Positions 31,947-40,257 of a stretch of 64,000 nucleotides of DNA are shown piece by piece (the first letter of the stretch is position 1; every line of letters begins with the position of its first letter). Source of the DNA: Actinobacteria bacterium OV450 (GTDB taxonomy: Bacteria > Actinomycetota > Actinomycetes > Streptomycetales > Streptomycetaceae). A model generated the notes under the pieces. That model did no database searches. It was not told where the DNA came from and was given only the letters and a program-made list of their open reading frames with translations. The position numbers were made by a program, and so were the translations under genes. The stretch is taken from contig LJCW01000033.1 of the NCBI GenBank assembly GCA_001298555.1, forward strand, positions 62,001 to 126,000, written 5' to 3'.

Positions 31947-32143
31947 ACCGGGTGCTCGGCTCGGCTGTTCCGGCCGCCGCCGGAGTGCCGGGGGCAGTAG
32001 TCGCCATGCGGGGCGATGTGCCAGCCGGCTCGGGCGGCGGCCGACCGGGCGCCCATGCCCGTCACGGCGTCGGTGAGCAGCCGCCCCGGGCAGACCCCGT
32101 ACTGGTGGGTGCTCTCGCAGTGGACCGTGACGCTGATGGTCAC
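31943..32143 (-). CDS. Small hypothetical protein
   Basis: 66 aa from GTG 32143, which overlaps the stop of the membrane peptide upstream (GTGA). Contains a CPGRLLTDAVTG helix and HIAPHGDYCPRH, possibly a metal site. Function unknown. Confidence 0.6.
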   Translation of the reverse strand: MTISVTVHCESTHQYGVCPGRLLTDAVTGMGARSAAARAGWHIAPHGDYCPRHSGGGRNSRAEHPV

Positions 32144-32286
32144 GGCGCCGCCTCGCGCGTGGAGCCCTTCTCGCGGGCACCGGCCTGGATGCGGGCGATA
32201 TCGACCTTCGCGCGGGCGACGACCGCAACCACTGCGACCGCGCAGCCGCCGAGCAGAACGAACACGAACGCTGTCGACCCAGCCAT
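32140..32286 (-). CDS. Small single-span membrane protein
   Basis: 48 aa. Residues about 5-24 (TAFVFVLLGGCAVAVVAVVA) form one transmembrane helix, followed by a basic, charged tail. Start of a coupled run with the two downstream genes. Not long enough to assign a family. Confidence 0.6.
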   Translation of the reverse strand: MAGSTAFVFVLLGGCAVAVVAVVARAKVDIARIQAGAREKGSTREAAP

Positions 32287-32390
32287 GCCGCCACCTCTCC
32301 ACGCGCCTCAGGAGTCCGCAGAGGGTACCCCTCGCCGGACGCGCCCAGGCGGCGGTCGGCAGCGGGCTGCTCGGTGGAGGCGGAACGCAC

Positions 32391-32432
32391 GTGGCCCGCC
32401 TCACGGAAGGGGTCTCCAGAGGCGGGCCACGG
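32391..32432 (-). terminator. Terminator after hemC
   Basis: 13-bp perfect stem (32391-32403 with 32420-32432), 16-base loop, directly after the hemC stop. Confidence 0.72.
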
Positions 32433-32443
32433 GGGGGGTGGGG

Positions 32444-33376
32444 TCAGTGCGCGATGCTGTCGATGAGCTCGCGCGCGCCTTGGCGCAGCAGGGAGACCGC
32501 GACCGACGTTCCCAGGGTCGCGGGGTCCAGGCGCCCGGCCCACTCGTGGGCGCGCAGGACCGTCTTGCCGTCGGGGGAGAACACCACGGCGCGCAGCGAG
32601 AGCTCGCCGTCGCGTTCCGTCGTCGCGTACCCGGCAATCGGGCTGTTGCAGTGGCCCTGCAGAACGTGGAGGAGCATCCGCTCGGCCGTCGTCTCCCGGT
32701 GGGTGCCCGGGTGCCCGAGGTCGCTGACCAGGCCGATGGTGGCGTCGTCGTCCTCGCGGCACTGGAGCGCGAGGACTCCGGCACCGATCGGCGGCATCAT
32801 CACCTCGGGGGACAGGACTTCGCTGATCACTTCGGCGCGGCCGATGCGCTCAAGGCCGGACACTGCCAGGAGCAGGGCGTCGGCCTTCCCGTCGGCGAGC
32901 TGCGCGAGCCGGCTGTTCGCGTTGCCTCGGATGGGCACGCACTCGACCTGCGGGTGCGAGGCGGCGAGCTGCGCGATGCGGCGGACCGAGGACGTCCCGA
33001 TCCGCGTTCCGGGCGCCAGCTGGTCCAGGGTCAGCCCCTCCGGGTGGACGAGCGCGTCCCGGATGTCGTCGCGCGCCAGGAACGCCGCGAAGGTGGTGCC
33101 CGCGGGGAGCGGGCGGTCGGCCGGGATGTCCTTCACGCAGTGCACCGCGAGGTCCGCCTCGCCGGAGAGGATGGCCGCGTCCACCTCCTTGGTGAACGCG
33201 CCCTTCCCCTCGACCTGGCTGAGGTCCCCCATCCACTTATCGCCGGTCGTCTTCACCGCGAGGACCGTGGTCCGTACGTCCGGGTGCAGTACGGCCAGTT
33301 CGGCGCGGACGCGCTCAACCTGGGCGAGTGCCATCGGTGAATCACGGGAGACGATGCGAATCAGATCACTGGGCAT
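32444..33376 (-). CDS. hemC: Hydroxymethylbilane synthase (porphobilinogen deaminase)
   Basis: 310 aa, normal length for HemC. It polymerises four porphobilinogen units. Conserved signatures are [32 protein letters not shown] with the catalytic Asp83, [20 protein letters not shown] and [17 protein letters not shown] holds Cys243, the dipyrromethane anchor. All expected functional residues appear present. Third gene of a unit with a methyltransferase and a HemB-like protein. An unusual gene for a phage region; host heme synthesis normally has its own hemC. Confidence 0.9.
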   Translation of the reverse strand: MPSDLIRIVSRDSPMALAQVERVRAELAVLHPDVRTTVLAVKTTGDKWMGDLSQVEGKGAFTKEVDAAILSGEADLAVHCVKDIPADRPLPAGTTFAAFLARDDIRDALVHPEGLTLDQLAPGTRIGTSSVRRIAQLAASHPQVECVPIRGNANSRLAQLADGKADALLLAVSGLERIGRAEVISEVLSPEVMMPPIGAGVLALQCREDDDATIGLVSDLGHPGTHRETTAERMLLHVLQGHCNSPIAGYATTERDGELSLRAVVFSPDGKTVLRAHEWAGRLDPATLGTSVAVSLLRQGARELIDSIAH

Positions 33377-33393
33377 GGAGGCACCTTAGACCC

Positions 33394-33966
33394 TCAGACT
33401 CGTGCGGCGACCACCAGCCCGGACGCCCATCGCATGGGCGTGGCGCGGAGGTTGGGCACTTCGGGTAGGCGTTCGAGGAAGCCGTCGACCCGGGGCTGGT
33501 GGTCCTCTGGCCAGGTGGCCTGCGGCAACATGTCGTCGACCACGTAGAGGGCGCCGGGGGCCAGGAGCGCCAGGAGCTCGTCCAGCCTCAGGTACTTTCC
33601 GGGCCGGCAATCGACGTACGCGAAGTCGTACTCGCCGGACGCCGAGCTGAGCCAGTCGCCGGCGTCGGCGGTCACGAAGTCGATGCGCGGGTCGCGGCCG
33701 AGGTGGCGGCGGGCGATCTCCTGCACGCCCGGGTCGACCTCGACGGTGGTCAGGTGGGAGGCGTCGTCCATTCCGGCTGTGAGCCAGGCCGCGCCTGCGC
33801 CGACGCCGGTCCCGAGTTCGAGGAACCGGCCGCCGGGCTTGGACGCGGCGAGGGTGGCGAGCAGGGAGCCGGTGCGGTCCTCGCAGGACATGGCGAAGTC
33901 TGCGCGGTCGGCGTCCGCCAGGATCGCGTCGAGCTGCGGGGGCCGCTGGGCGGGAAGCTCAAGCAC
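33394..33966 (-). CDS. Class I SAM-dependent methyltransferase, O-methyltransferase-like
   Basis: 190 aa, GTG start overlapping the HemB-like gene by eight bases. Motif I FLELGTGVGAGAAWL, acidic strand end TTVEVDP, then FVTADAGDWL and YDFAYVDC match the small O-methyltransferase fold. No DNA-binding part. Substrate unknown; by context possibly a small molecule made with the HemB/HemC homologues. Confidence 0.75.
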   Translation of the reverse strand: MLELPAQRPPQLDAILADADRADFAMSCEDRTGSLLATLAASKPGGRFLELGTGVGAGAAWLTAGMDDASHLTTVEVDPGVQEIARRHLGRDPRIDFVTADAGDWLSSASGEYDFAYVDCRPGKYLRLDELLALLAPGALYVVDDMLPQATWPEDHQPRVDGFLERLPEVPNLRATPMRWASGLVVAARV

Positions 33967-34933
33967 GGGACGCTCCGAGGTGGCGGGCCACGGTCTCCGC
34001 AGCGAACGAGAGGACCTGGTCGGCGCCCGCGCGTTTCAGGCTGGCCAGGTACTCGGCCATCCCGGACGCGCCCAGGGTCTTGAGCGCTCCCCACTCCCCC
34101 GAGGTCGAGTAGGCGGTGATCGGGACCCGCTGGTCGTCGCGAAGCCGAACGAGGACGTCCACGGCCGTCATGACGGGTTGCAGGGTGAGGGAGTCGGCGC
34201 CCTCGTCGATCCAGCGGCGGGCCTGGACCAGGGCGTCGCGGTCGGCGCGGCCGGGCTCAAGCTGGAGGCCCCGGCGGTGGCCGGAGCGGGGATCGGTCGC
34301 CATGAGGGCCTTGAACGGTCCGTACAGGCCAGTGTGAACGGCCAGGTTCGGATTGACGGCGACGTCGCGGTGCCCCGCCTCATCGAGGGCCGTGCGCACG
34401 GCGTGCACGGAGCCGTCGAGCATGGCGGTAGGGCTGACGGCGTCCGCGCCGGCGTCGGCGTGCTGCACGGCCATGGCGGCCATCAGGGCGTACGTGCCGT
34501 CCAGGTCCAGGGCTCCGTCCTCGGTCCGAAGGATGCACTCGCCGTGGTTGGTCCAGGAGCAGCCGCAGACTTCCGTGGTGAGGGCGACGCGGGGCGCGGC
34601 GGCCTTCGCCGCGGTGATGGCTGAGGCCATCCGGTTGCCGGGCATGAGTGCTCCGGACGCACGGCCGTCGCGGTCGTGGCCGTAGGCGAAGACCTTGACG
34701 CCGGCGATGCCGAGGCTGGCCCACCCGCTGATGGTTGCGGCGATCTCGGACACGGGTACGGCGCCGGGCAGGGCGGTGGTGACGCTGTCGCCGTCGGGGA
34801 GCGCGAGAAGCGGCGCGCTGAGGTCCACGGGGCTCAGGGTGTGGCCGCTGTAGAGCGCGCGGAGCGTGGGCCTGGCCCGGGCGGGGTTGATGCCGTCGGG
34901 CGCCGGTGCCTGGTGCGTGGTGAGTGCGGTCAT
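33959..34933 (-). CDS. HemB-like protein (ALA dehydratase family) lacking both Schiff-base lysines
   Basis: 324 aa, full length for HemB. The fold is clear: TTEVCGCSWTNHGECI with the three metal-binding cysteines (123, 125, 133), SPTAMLDGSVHAVR, GLYGPFKAL, LQLEPGRADRDAL and TAYSTSGEWGALK. The two catalytic lysines are missing: the first, in a K-Y-A-S context, is Ala198, and the second, in V-K-P, is Gln252. An Asp in S-D-M-M-D is Ala170. It therefore cannot use the normal double Schiff-base mechanism. Probably leaderless start at 34933; a 19-bp dyad lies upstream. Confidence 0.82.
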   Translation of the reverse strand: MTALTTHQAPAPDGINPARARPTLRALYSGHTLSPVDLSAPLLALPDGDSVTTALPGAVPVSEIAATISGWASLGIAGVKVFAYGHDRDGRASGALMPGNRMASAITAAKAAAPRVALTTEVCGCSWTNHGECILRTEDGALDLDGTYALMAAMAVQHADAGADAVSPTAMLDGSVHAVRTALDEAGHRDVAVNPNLAVHTGLYGPFKALMATDPRSGHRRGLQLEPGRADRDALVQARRWIDEGADSLTLQPVMTAVDVLVRLRDDQRVPITAYSTSGEWGALKTLGASGMAEYLASLKRAGADQVLSFAAETVARHLGASRA

Positions 34934-34946
34934 GCCGACGAGTAGA

Positions 34947-34965
34947 TACCGACACCGCGTCGGCA
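34947..34965 (-). promoter_or_regulatory. Dyad operator upstream of the HemB-like gene
   Basis: 19-bp near-palindrome with arms TACCGAC/GTCGGCA, 14 bases upstream of the start codon, in a promoter position. Spacing resembles operators of TetR-type dimers. No cognate regulator seen beside it. Confidence 0.4.
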
Positions 34966-35033
34966 AGTAGAGGCGTACGGGGGCGCCTTGGGGGCGCTTC
35001 CGGTTCCGTCTCACGCCGATCCGGAACAAGCCA

Positions 35034-35064
35034 AAGGGGCCGTGCACCATGTGCACGGCCCCTT
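35034..35064 (-). terminator. Terminator upstream of the hem module
   Basis: 14-bp perfect stem (35034-35047 with 35051-35064), three-base loop, between the stop at 35118 and the HemB-like gene. Confidence 0.78.
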
Positions 35065-35117
35065 GCTGCGGGTCGGAACGGCCTCAGCTCATCGGCGGCT
35101 TGGGTCTGACCGGCTGC

Positions 35118-35534
35118 TCAACGCCCGCGGGTGTCCGTGGCCGGCGTGATGTCGATGGTGGCGAAGACGCAGGTCTGGCCGGTCTCGGAGATCTCGTAGT
35201 CCACGATGCGGTCGAGGACCCTCACGCGGACGCCGTGGATGCGGATCAAGTCGCCGGGGGCCGGGATGTGCAGCGCGCTGTCGGAGATGATCTCGCAGAC
35301 GTCCACGCCTTCCCACCTGGTGTCGGGGTCCTGGCCGGGCAGGAGCGGGACGTCGATGTTCGCGCCCCACGTGAAGTGGAGGGTGTGCGGGGTCGGGCTG
35401 ATGGTCTGGCCCGTCTTGTACGGCCGGCCATCCCGCCGTGCCTCGATGACCGCCAGGTCGTGGGCGTCGGCCGCTTTCCGGATCTCCTCGATCTTGATCG
35501 GGGGCTGTGGGTAGTCGGGGAACACCTGGGTCAT
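35118..35534 (-). CDS. Hypothetical protein
   Basis: 138 aa. A helical N-terminus is followed by a strand-rich domain with DLIRIHGVRVRVLDRIVDYE. No family recognised. Its message ends at the 35034 hairpin. Confidence 0.6.
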   Translation of the reverse strand: MTQVFPDYPQPPIKIEEIRKAADAHDLAVIEARRDGRPYKTGQTISPTPHTLHFTWGANIDVPLLPGQDPDTRWEGVDVCEIISDSALHIPAPGDLIRIHGVRVRVLDRIVDYEISETGQTCVFATIDITPATDTRGR

Positions 35535-35631
35535 CAGATCGCGTCCTTCGGCTGGTCGGCTGCGAGTGCGGCCGGGGCTGGTTGGGGCATCACCCGGCAG
35601 GGCATCGGCGGTAGGGGCCTACGGGATCTCC

Positions 35632-36081
35632 TCAGCGGGCGGCGATGAACGAGGCGACCGCGAGGACGCCCTTGTGCAGGGCCTGGTCGTACCGGTACGG
35701 GCCCTGCGGGTCGTGGGTGAGCCAGCCACCCTTGCCGATGGCGTGGGCGGCCCGCACGAGGAGCGGTGCGCCGGGGCCGGTCTCGGCCCAGTGGGTGGCG
35801 TTGCGGTCGATGGCGTAGTGCGTGGCGCCGCTGACGGCCAGGGCGAGGGCGGCGCGGCGCCAGTTCAGGCCGAGCCCGAGGGTGTGGTCGAGGACGGCGA
35901 GGCCGACGGCCTGCGTTGCCACATATCCGGCAACGTGGGCCGCGCATGCGACCCGGCCGTCCCGGCCGGGCAGGCCCTTGGCGAGGGCCTGGCTGTTGGT
36001 CTGCACGATGTGGTCGGCGACCTCGTGCGTGGCGAGGAGGGCTGCGGAGACGGCGGCGAAGCGGGCGGCTGGGGCGGTCAT
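35632..36081 (-). CDS. DUF3307-like protein
   Basis: 149 aa; start 36081 chosen over an upstream ATG because MTAPAARF is preceded by AAGGAG. LLATHEVADHIVQTNSQALAKG and HVAGYVATQAVGL follow the DUF3307 pattern, and ATHYAIDR the conserved C-terminal part. Hydrophobic stretches suggest membrane contact. Frequent on actinobacterial plasmids and phages. Confidence 0.6.
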   Translation of the reverse strand: MTAPAARFAAVSAALLATHEVADHIVQTNSQALAKGLPGRDGRVACAAHVAGYVATQAVGLAVLDHTLGLGLNWRRAALALAVSGATHYAIDRNATHWAETGPGAPLLVRAAHAIGKGGWLTHDPQGPYRYDQALHKGVLAVASFIAAR

Positions 36082-36127
36082 GAGGGTTTGCTCCTTGGAA
36101 GGTTCGGGCCAGCCATCCACCGGGGGG

Positions 36128-36472
36128 CTACCAGCTGGCGATGAGGAGGATCAGGAAGGCGACGATGCCGACAGCGACCAGGACCCGCTCGAACATGGGG
36201 CGGTAGGCGCCGAGCACCGTGAAGGGGCTCAGGGGCGCCGGGCTGGTGATCTCCTCGCTGTCGGGGGCACCGCCACCGTGCTTGTCGGCACGGTGGCCGG
36301 TGCGCAGCGCGACCACGGCGGCGTGGCTGGCCGCGGGCCCGAATGTCGTGCGGCAGACGCCGCACCGGTAGCGGTATGCCCCGGGCGGGATCACGACGGG
36401 CTTGCCGAGCAGGAGTCGGGCGAGGGGGCCGCGACGGGCCTGCGGTCGGGCCGTGCGGGAAGACGCGGTCAT
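36128..36472 (-). CDS. Small membrane protein with zinc-type motif
   Basis: 114 aa. CGVCRTTFG near residues 37-45 resembles half of a zinc ribbon. The last 20 residues (VLVAVGIVAFLILLIASW) form one C-terminal transmembrane helix. Function unknown. Confidence 0.6.
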   Translation of the reverse strand: MTASSRTARPQARRGPLARLLLGKPVVIPPGAYRYRCGVCRTTFGPAASHAAVVALRTGHRADKHGGGAPDSEEITSPAPLSPFTVLGAYRPMFERVLVAVGIVAFLILLIASW

Positions 36473-36576
36473 CGTGGTTGCTCCTCATGGTGGTGCCGCT
36501 CCGTGTCCATAGGGTGGCGGACGTCGGGGTCCGCGCGCGCGTTTGTGGTCAATTTCGGGGCGCCGTCGGGTGATGC

Positions 36577-36616
36577 GACGGGACGCCGGCCAGGGATCCC
36601 CGACCGGCGTCCCGTC
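36577..36616 (-). terminator. GC-rich hairpin
   Basis: 13-bp perfect stem (36577-36589 with 36604-36616) with a 14-base loop. Its 3' arm overlaps the stop of the gene ending at 36615. Confidence 0.7.
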
Positions 36617-38021
36617 ACACTCCGTCGTCGCGACCTGAGTTGCCCTGGTAGTTCTCGACCTTCCAGGCGGTCGGGCCGCGTTGGGGGTCCGGGATCAGCC
36701 GGTAGCCCTTAGCGATCTCTTCCAGGGTCCAACGGTTGTCGTATGCACCCAACCCCTCTCGGCCCCCCTCTCCGGTTGTTGTTGCCGTTGTTGTTGGGCC
36801 CTGACCTGCACCAACGGGCGCCTCCTGGACCCCCTCCTGAGAGCAGGGCAGAGGCGGTGCATCATCCAGGTGCACGCCGGCCGAATTACCGTCCGGGCAG
36901 CGCACCCCATCGCGCACCCGGATACCGGCTGCGGAGAGGTGCTCGCGGAGGGCTCGGGTGGTGGGCACTCCGAGGCGCTTACGGAGGGTGGTGAGGAGCA
37001 CTCCGGAGCCCTCCGTGTAGAGCTCGTGGAAGGCCCTCGCGATGTCCTCCCGGGAGGGGGGAGCGGGGGGTTCCGCCGGGGGTTCGGCGGGGGGTTCGGC
37101 GGGGGCCTCGGCGGGGGCCTCCTCCTTGCCGTCCTTCGCGCTCTCCGCAGGGGCTTCGGCGGGGGCCTCCTCCTTGCCGTCGTTCGCGCTCTCCCCGGGG
37201 GCCTCGGCGGGCGGCGGGTCGGACTCCTTGGACACCTTGGCGGGGGTCTCCTGGTCCTTCTCCTTGGTCGTCTTCTTGGCCTTGGCGTCGGCCGTCTTGC
37301 TGCCCTTGCCGGACTGGCGGGCGGGGGTGGCGGAGACTGCGAGGACCCATCCGACGGCGGCACCGATTCGAACAACCATGGGCGCGTGGAGGGGGTGGCC
37401 GGCGACGAACACGGCTGCGGCGCTGCCGAGGATGCGGGGGCCGGGGGCCGCCGCGCACCAGTTGCAGAGCGGAAGCCAGACGGGGCGCAGGACGGTAGCG
37501 ACGTGGGCGGTGGCGACTCGGACCGCGCGGCCGGTGGCGGCCGTCATCTTGCGGAGTCCCCGGCCGGTGGCCTTGGTTCCCTTCCAGGTGAGGCGGGCGC
37601 CGTCGGGTCCGTACTCGCGGATGAGGTGGGCGGCGGCGCGGACGTCGGCGTACGGGCGCAGGTCGGGGAAGCCGGAGCGCTGTGGCGCCTCCTGGGCCTC
37701 CCAGCCCTCCTCGCCTTCCTGATCCTCCTTCTGTCCTTCCTGGCCCTCCTCCTGGTCCTCGTCGTCGTCCCACTCCCCTTCGTCGTCCTCGGGGGCGTCG
37801 GCGTCGGGGAGGGGCTGGTCCCCCGCGTCCTGGTCGTCGTCCCGGGGGGTGATGGGGGCGTCGGCCGGGGCCGGGGCGGCGGGCGCCTGGGGGTACTCCC
37901 CCGGGCCGCCGGGTTCGGCGGCCGGGCTGGGGAGCAGCGTGGTGATCAGGTAGACAGGCCTGTCGCTCGAGGCGTCGGGCTCGTCGGGAAGGTCGGGCAC
38001 TGCCCGCAGGTGGGCGCTCAT
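36615..38021 (-). CDS. Transfer-region-like protein, membrane-associated with C-terminal winged helix
   Basis: 468 aa from ATG 38021, overlapping the upstream stop (ATGA). An acidic Asp/Glu-rich segment (about 60-100) precedes a hydrophobic region near residue 200 (GSAAAVFVAGHPL, IGAAVGWVLAV). Lys/Pro/Ala/Glu repeats (PAEAPAES type) follow. The C-terminal winged helix ends with a GNSAGVHLDDAPPLP motif typical of proteins in actinobacterial conjugative elements. Exact role unknown. Confidence 0.6.
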   Translation of the reverse strand: MSAHLRAVPDLPDEPDASSDRPVYLITTLLPSPAAEPGGPGEYPQAPAAPAPADAPITPRDDDQDAGDQPLPDADAPEDDEGEWDDDEDQEEGQEGQKEDQEGEEGWEAQEAPQRSGFPDLRPYADVRAAAHLIREYGPDGARLTWKGTKATGRGLRKMTAATGRAVRVATAHVATVLRPVWLPLCNWCAAAPGPRILGSAAAVFVAGHPLHAPMVVRIGAAVGWVLAVSATPARQSGKGSKTADAKAKKTTKEKDQETPAKVSKESDPPPAEAPGESANDGKEEAPAEAPAESAKDGKEEAPAEAPAEPPAEPPAEPPAPPSREDIARAFHELYTEGSGVLLTTLRKRLGVPTTRALREHLSAAGIRVRDGVRCPDGNSAGVHLDDAPPLPCSQEGVQEAPVGAGQGPTTTATTTGEGGREGLGAYDNRWTLEEIAKGYRLIPDPQRGPTAWKVENYQGNSGRDDGV

Positions 38022-38422
38022 CCCTGGAGCCGGATGACGATGTTGGTGATGACCGCGGAGACCTTGCCGAACGTTCCGGTCGTCGCCGACATCACGAAGA
38101 AGAAGAAGATGCCGCACATGGAGACGCCGCGCAGGGTCAGCTTCTTCCAGATGATGACCGCCAGGAGGATCACGCCGATGGCGGCGACGGTCACGCCGGG
38201 GACGATGGCGTTGGCGATGCCGACGGACTCGCCGACGAGGCCGGAGACGCCGAGGGGGTCGCCGGCGGACTTCCATGCGGCGCCGGTGAGCAGGGAGATG
38301 AACAGGGCCCACTTCCAGGTCAGCTGCTTGCCCCAGCCTCCGCCTCCGCTGGTGCCGAACCACAGCACTACGGTGAGGGCCAGTGCCGCGCCGCCTACGC
38401 CGAGCGCGCCGAAGAAGTTCAT
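38018..38422 (-). CDS. Multi-span membrane protein
   Basis: 134 aa with about four hydrophobic helices (for example GVGGAALALTVVLWF, VTVAAIGVILLAVIIW, CGIFFFFVM). Position in the transfer-like operon suggests a Spd-type membrane component. No specific family recognised. Confidence 0.65.
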   Translation of the reverse strand: MNFFGALGVGGAALALTVVLWFGTSGGGGWGKQLTWKWALFISLLTGAAWKSAGDPLGVSGLVGESVGIANAIVPGVTVAAIGVILLAVIIWKKLTLRGVSMCGIFFFFVMSATTGTFGKVSAVITNIVIRLQG

Positions 38423-38450
38423 GGTCAGGGGCCTTTCGAGGGTGGGGGGG

Positions 38451-39359
38451 TCAGCTGAAGAGGACTTCGGTGCCGCCGTAGAGCAGCGCGCCGACGGCGA
38501 ACGAGACGGTGGGGACGCGGCCGAGGAAGGACCAGAGGATGAAGCGCTTGCCGGTCCAGCGGTCGAGGGCCAGGACCAGGCCGCAGAAGACGTACGCGCA
38601 GATCGGGCGGGTGTCGTGCCATGCGTTGGAGCCGATGTCGATCCACAGCATCGAGTCGTAGGCCCACTCGATCAGGCCGGCTTTCCAGCCCACGGCGAGG
38701 GCGGCTCCGTGGTAGACGAAGCCCCACCGGTCGACGCTCGACTCGCGGATGCGCTGCATCAGCGACTTGGCTTCTTCGGCATGTACCGGCTGGGGGAAGG
38801 CGGGGCGGCCGGTCCACTCCCGGTACACCCGCTTGAGCGGGTTCTCCCCGGCTGCTGCGCCGGGGTCCTTCTCCTTGCTGACCTCGGTCTGCGTGGGCTC
38901 AGCGGCAGGGGCGGGCTGGTCGCCCGTAGGCGCCTCGGCGGGCTCCTCCTCGGACTCCTCCTCAGGCTCCTGGGCGGGCTCGGCGGGCCCGGGGGCCGGC
39001 TTCTTGGTGGACCACCAGTCGGGCCCGGCCGGGGGCGTGGGAGCGGGGCGAGGCGGCAGCGGAAGGTCGTCGCCGCAGTCGGCGCACGTCAGGCTGACCA
39101 AGTCGCCGGTGGTGCGGTCCGCTTCGGGGTGCACCCGGACGTGCTGGCAGTCGAGCGAGATGGTCTGGCCGGGGGGCGGGACGCTGCTTCCGCGCGGGAT
39201 GGGGCGGCCGTTGTAGGTCGGGGCGGGGGCCGGGGCGGGCTCGTAGTCGGGCCTCGGCGGGGGGACCGGGGCCGTGGGGGCCTCCGGGGTTTCGTCGTCC
39301 TCTGTGTCCTGGGCGGCCAGCCGGTCACGGACGGCGGTCAGGTAGTCGCGAACGTTCAT
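38451..39359 (-). CDS. Membrane protein with zinc motif and Pro/Glu-rich linker
   Basis: 302 aa from ATG 39359 (TGATG overlap). Residues about 70-100 contain DCQHVRVH...LTCADCGDDL, a zinc ribbon. A Pro/Glu linker follows. The C-terminal 100 residues contain two to three hydrophobic helices (ICAYVFCGLVLALDRW, VSFAVGALLYGG). Part of the transfer-like operon. Confidence 0.62.
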   Translation of the reverse strand: MNVRDYLTAVRDRLAAQDTEDDETPEAPTAPVPPPRPDYEPAPAPAPTYNGRPIPRGSSVPPPGQTISLDCQHVRVHPEADRTTGDLVSLTCADCGDDLPLPPRPAPTPPAGPDWWSTKKPAPGPAEPAQEPEEESEEEPAEAPTGDQPAPAAEPTQTEVSKEKDPGAAAGENPLKRVYREWTGRPAFPQPVHAEEAKSLMQRIRESSVDRWGFVYHGAALAVGWKAGLIEWAYDSMLWIDIGSNAWHDTRPICAYVFCGLVLALDRWTGKRFILWSFLGRVPTVSFAVGALLYGGTEVLFS

Positions 39360-39502
39360 CACGCCACCCACTTGATGATGAGGGCGGCCAGGCCGCAGGC
39401 CACACAGATCTTCCCGAGTTCTCGCAAGTCGTCGGACCGGGCAAATGCGGAGACGTACAGGCCGGCGACGGCCAGGGCAGCGGCGAACTGCACAGGGATC
39501 AC
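39359..39502 (-). CDS. Small membrane peptide
   Basis: 47 aa from GTG 39502 (GTGA overlap with the NERD gene). Two hydrophobic stretches (FAAALAVAGLYVSAFA, ICVACGLAALIIKW). Coupled on both sides, so it belongs to the operon. Confidence 0.6.
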   Translation of the reverse strand: MIPVQFAAALAVAGLYVSAFARSDDLRELGKICVACGLAALIIKWVA

Positions 39503-40155
39503 TTCTTTCCGTACGGGAGGAAGATGGCGGCCGCGCGGCGGCCGGGGTGCCCTCCCGCCGCGCGGTGGCGGCGGCTGAGGGAGCGGAGCAGGGGCACGAC
39601 TCGGTCGGCGGCGACGATGCGCATGCCGTCGAGGACCAGATCTCGGTCGAGTCGGGGCCCGTCCATGGAGACCAGGACGATGACCGGGCAGCCGAGGCGG
39701 GCCGCGACGATCTGGCCTTCGTGGCGGGAGCCCTTGACCCAGTCGGTGATGTCCTGGTCGTCGCGCATCAGGCGTCCGCTGGCGACCCGGTAGTCGTAGC
39801 GGGCCGAGAAGCGCTTGCTGTTGATGACGAAGACGACGCCAGCCGGGCTGATGGCGATGTGGTCGATGTTCGCGCGGCTGCCCGGGATGCCGAGGTCGTG
39901 GAGGATGGTCCAGCCCTGGGCGACGAGCGGGGCGAGGCGGGCCGCGGTGGCCTTCTCCCCCACCACCCCGGCATCCCACTGCTTCGCGTGGCGGCCGCGC
40001 GCGGTCTCGATGCCGGCGGCTTCCGCGAGGCGGACCAGTGGAGTGCGGAGGCGGCGGGCTTCGGCGGCGGCGGAGGCTCCGGCGCCGGGGCGCCGCTGCT
40101 GCTGGACGTACCAGGCGGCAGCGGCGGCCACGGCGAGGATCAGAGCGAGGCTCAT
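39499..40155 (-). CDS. NERD-domain (nuclease-related) membrane-anchored protein
   Basis: 218 aa. An N-terminal signal anchor (LALILAVAAAAAWYV) is followed by the NERD core: GVVGEKATAARLAPL, LHDLGIPGSRANIDHIAI and VVFVINSKRFSARY, which carry the Glu/Asp/Lys of the restriction-endonuclease-like fold. NERD proteins are common on plasmids and phages; a DNA-processing or defence role is possible. GGCC hairpin at 40210 separates it from the upstream gene. Confidence 0.72.
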   Translation of the reverse strand: MSLALILAVAAAAAWYVQQQRRPGAGASAAAEARRLRTPLVRLAEAAGIETARGRHAKQWDAGVVGEKATAARLAPLVAQGWTILHDLGIPGSRANIDHIAISPAGVVFVINSKRFSARYDYRVASGRLMRDDQDITDWVKGSRHEGQIVAARLGCPVIVLVSMDGPRLDRDLVLDGMRIVAADRVVPLLRSLSRRHRAAGGHPGRRAAAIFLPYGKK

Positions 40156-40209
40156 GGGGCCTTCCTGCTGTCGAGGGGGGGGTGCCGGAAGAGTCCCGGC
40201 ACCGCCGAA

Positions 40210-40238
40210 GGCCCGCACCCCAGGAGCGGGGACGGGCC
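40210..40238 (-). terminator. Hairpin in the transfer-like operon
   Basis: Stem 40210-40221 with 40228-40238 (one unpaired base). A second hairpin at 40880 shares the GGCCCGCACCCC arm. Confidence 0.5.
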
Positions 40239-40257
40239 GGGCGGTGGGCGGTGCGGG

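Noticed and set aside
7703..33376. Linking the ChlI-type domains with HemC/HemB as a chlorophyll or tetrapyrrole pathway
   Set aside because: The ChlI-like domain matches the ComM N-domain and lacks the chelatase ATPase, so no magnesium chelatase is present; the two loci are 24 kb apart and under different control.
32444..33376. The hemC gene as a misassembled host chromosome fragment
   Set aside because: It overlaps or abuts its partner genes, is bounded by terminators and sits between phage-like genes in the same orientation, so a simple contamination is unlikely although assembly was not checked.
36681..39578. Very long plus-strand frame over the transfer-like region
   Set aside because: Translation is Gly/Val-rich low complexity and opposite coupled minus-strand genes with good ribosome sites.
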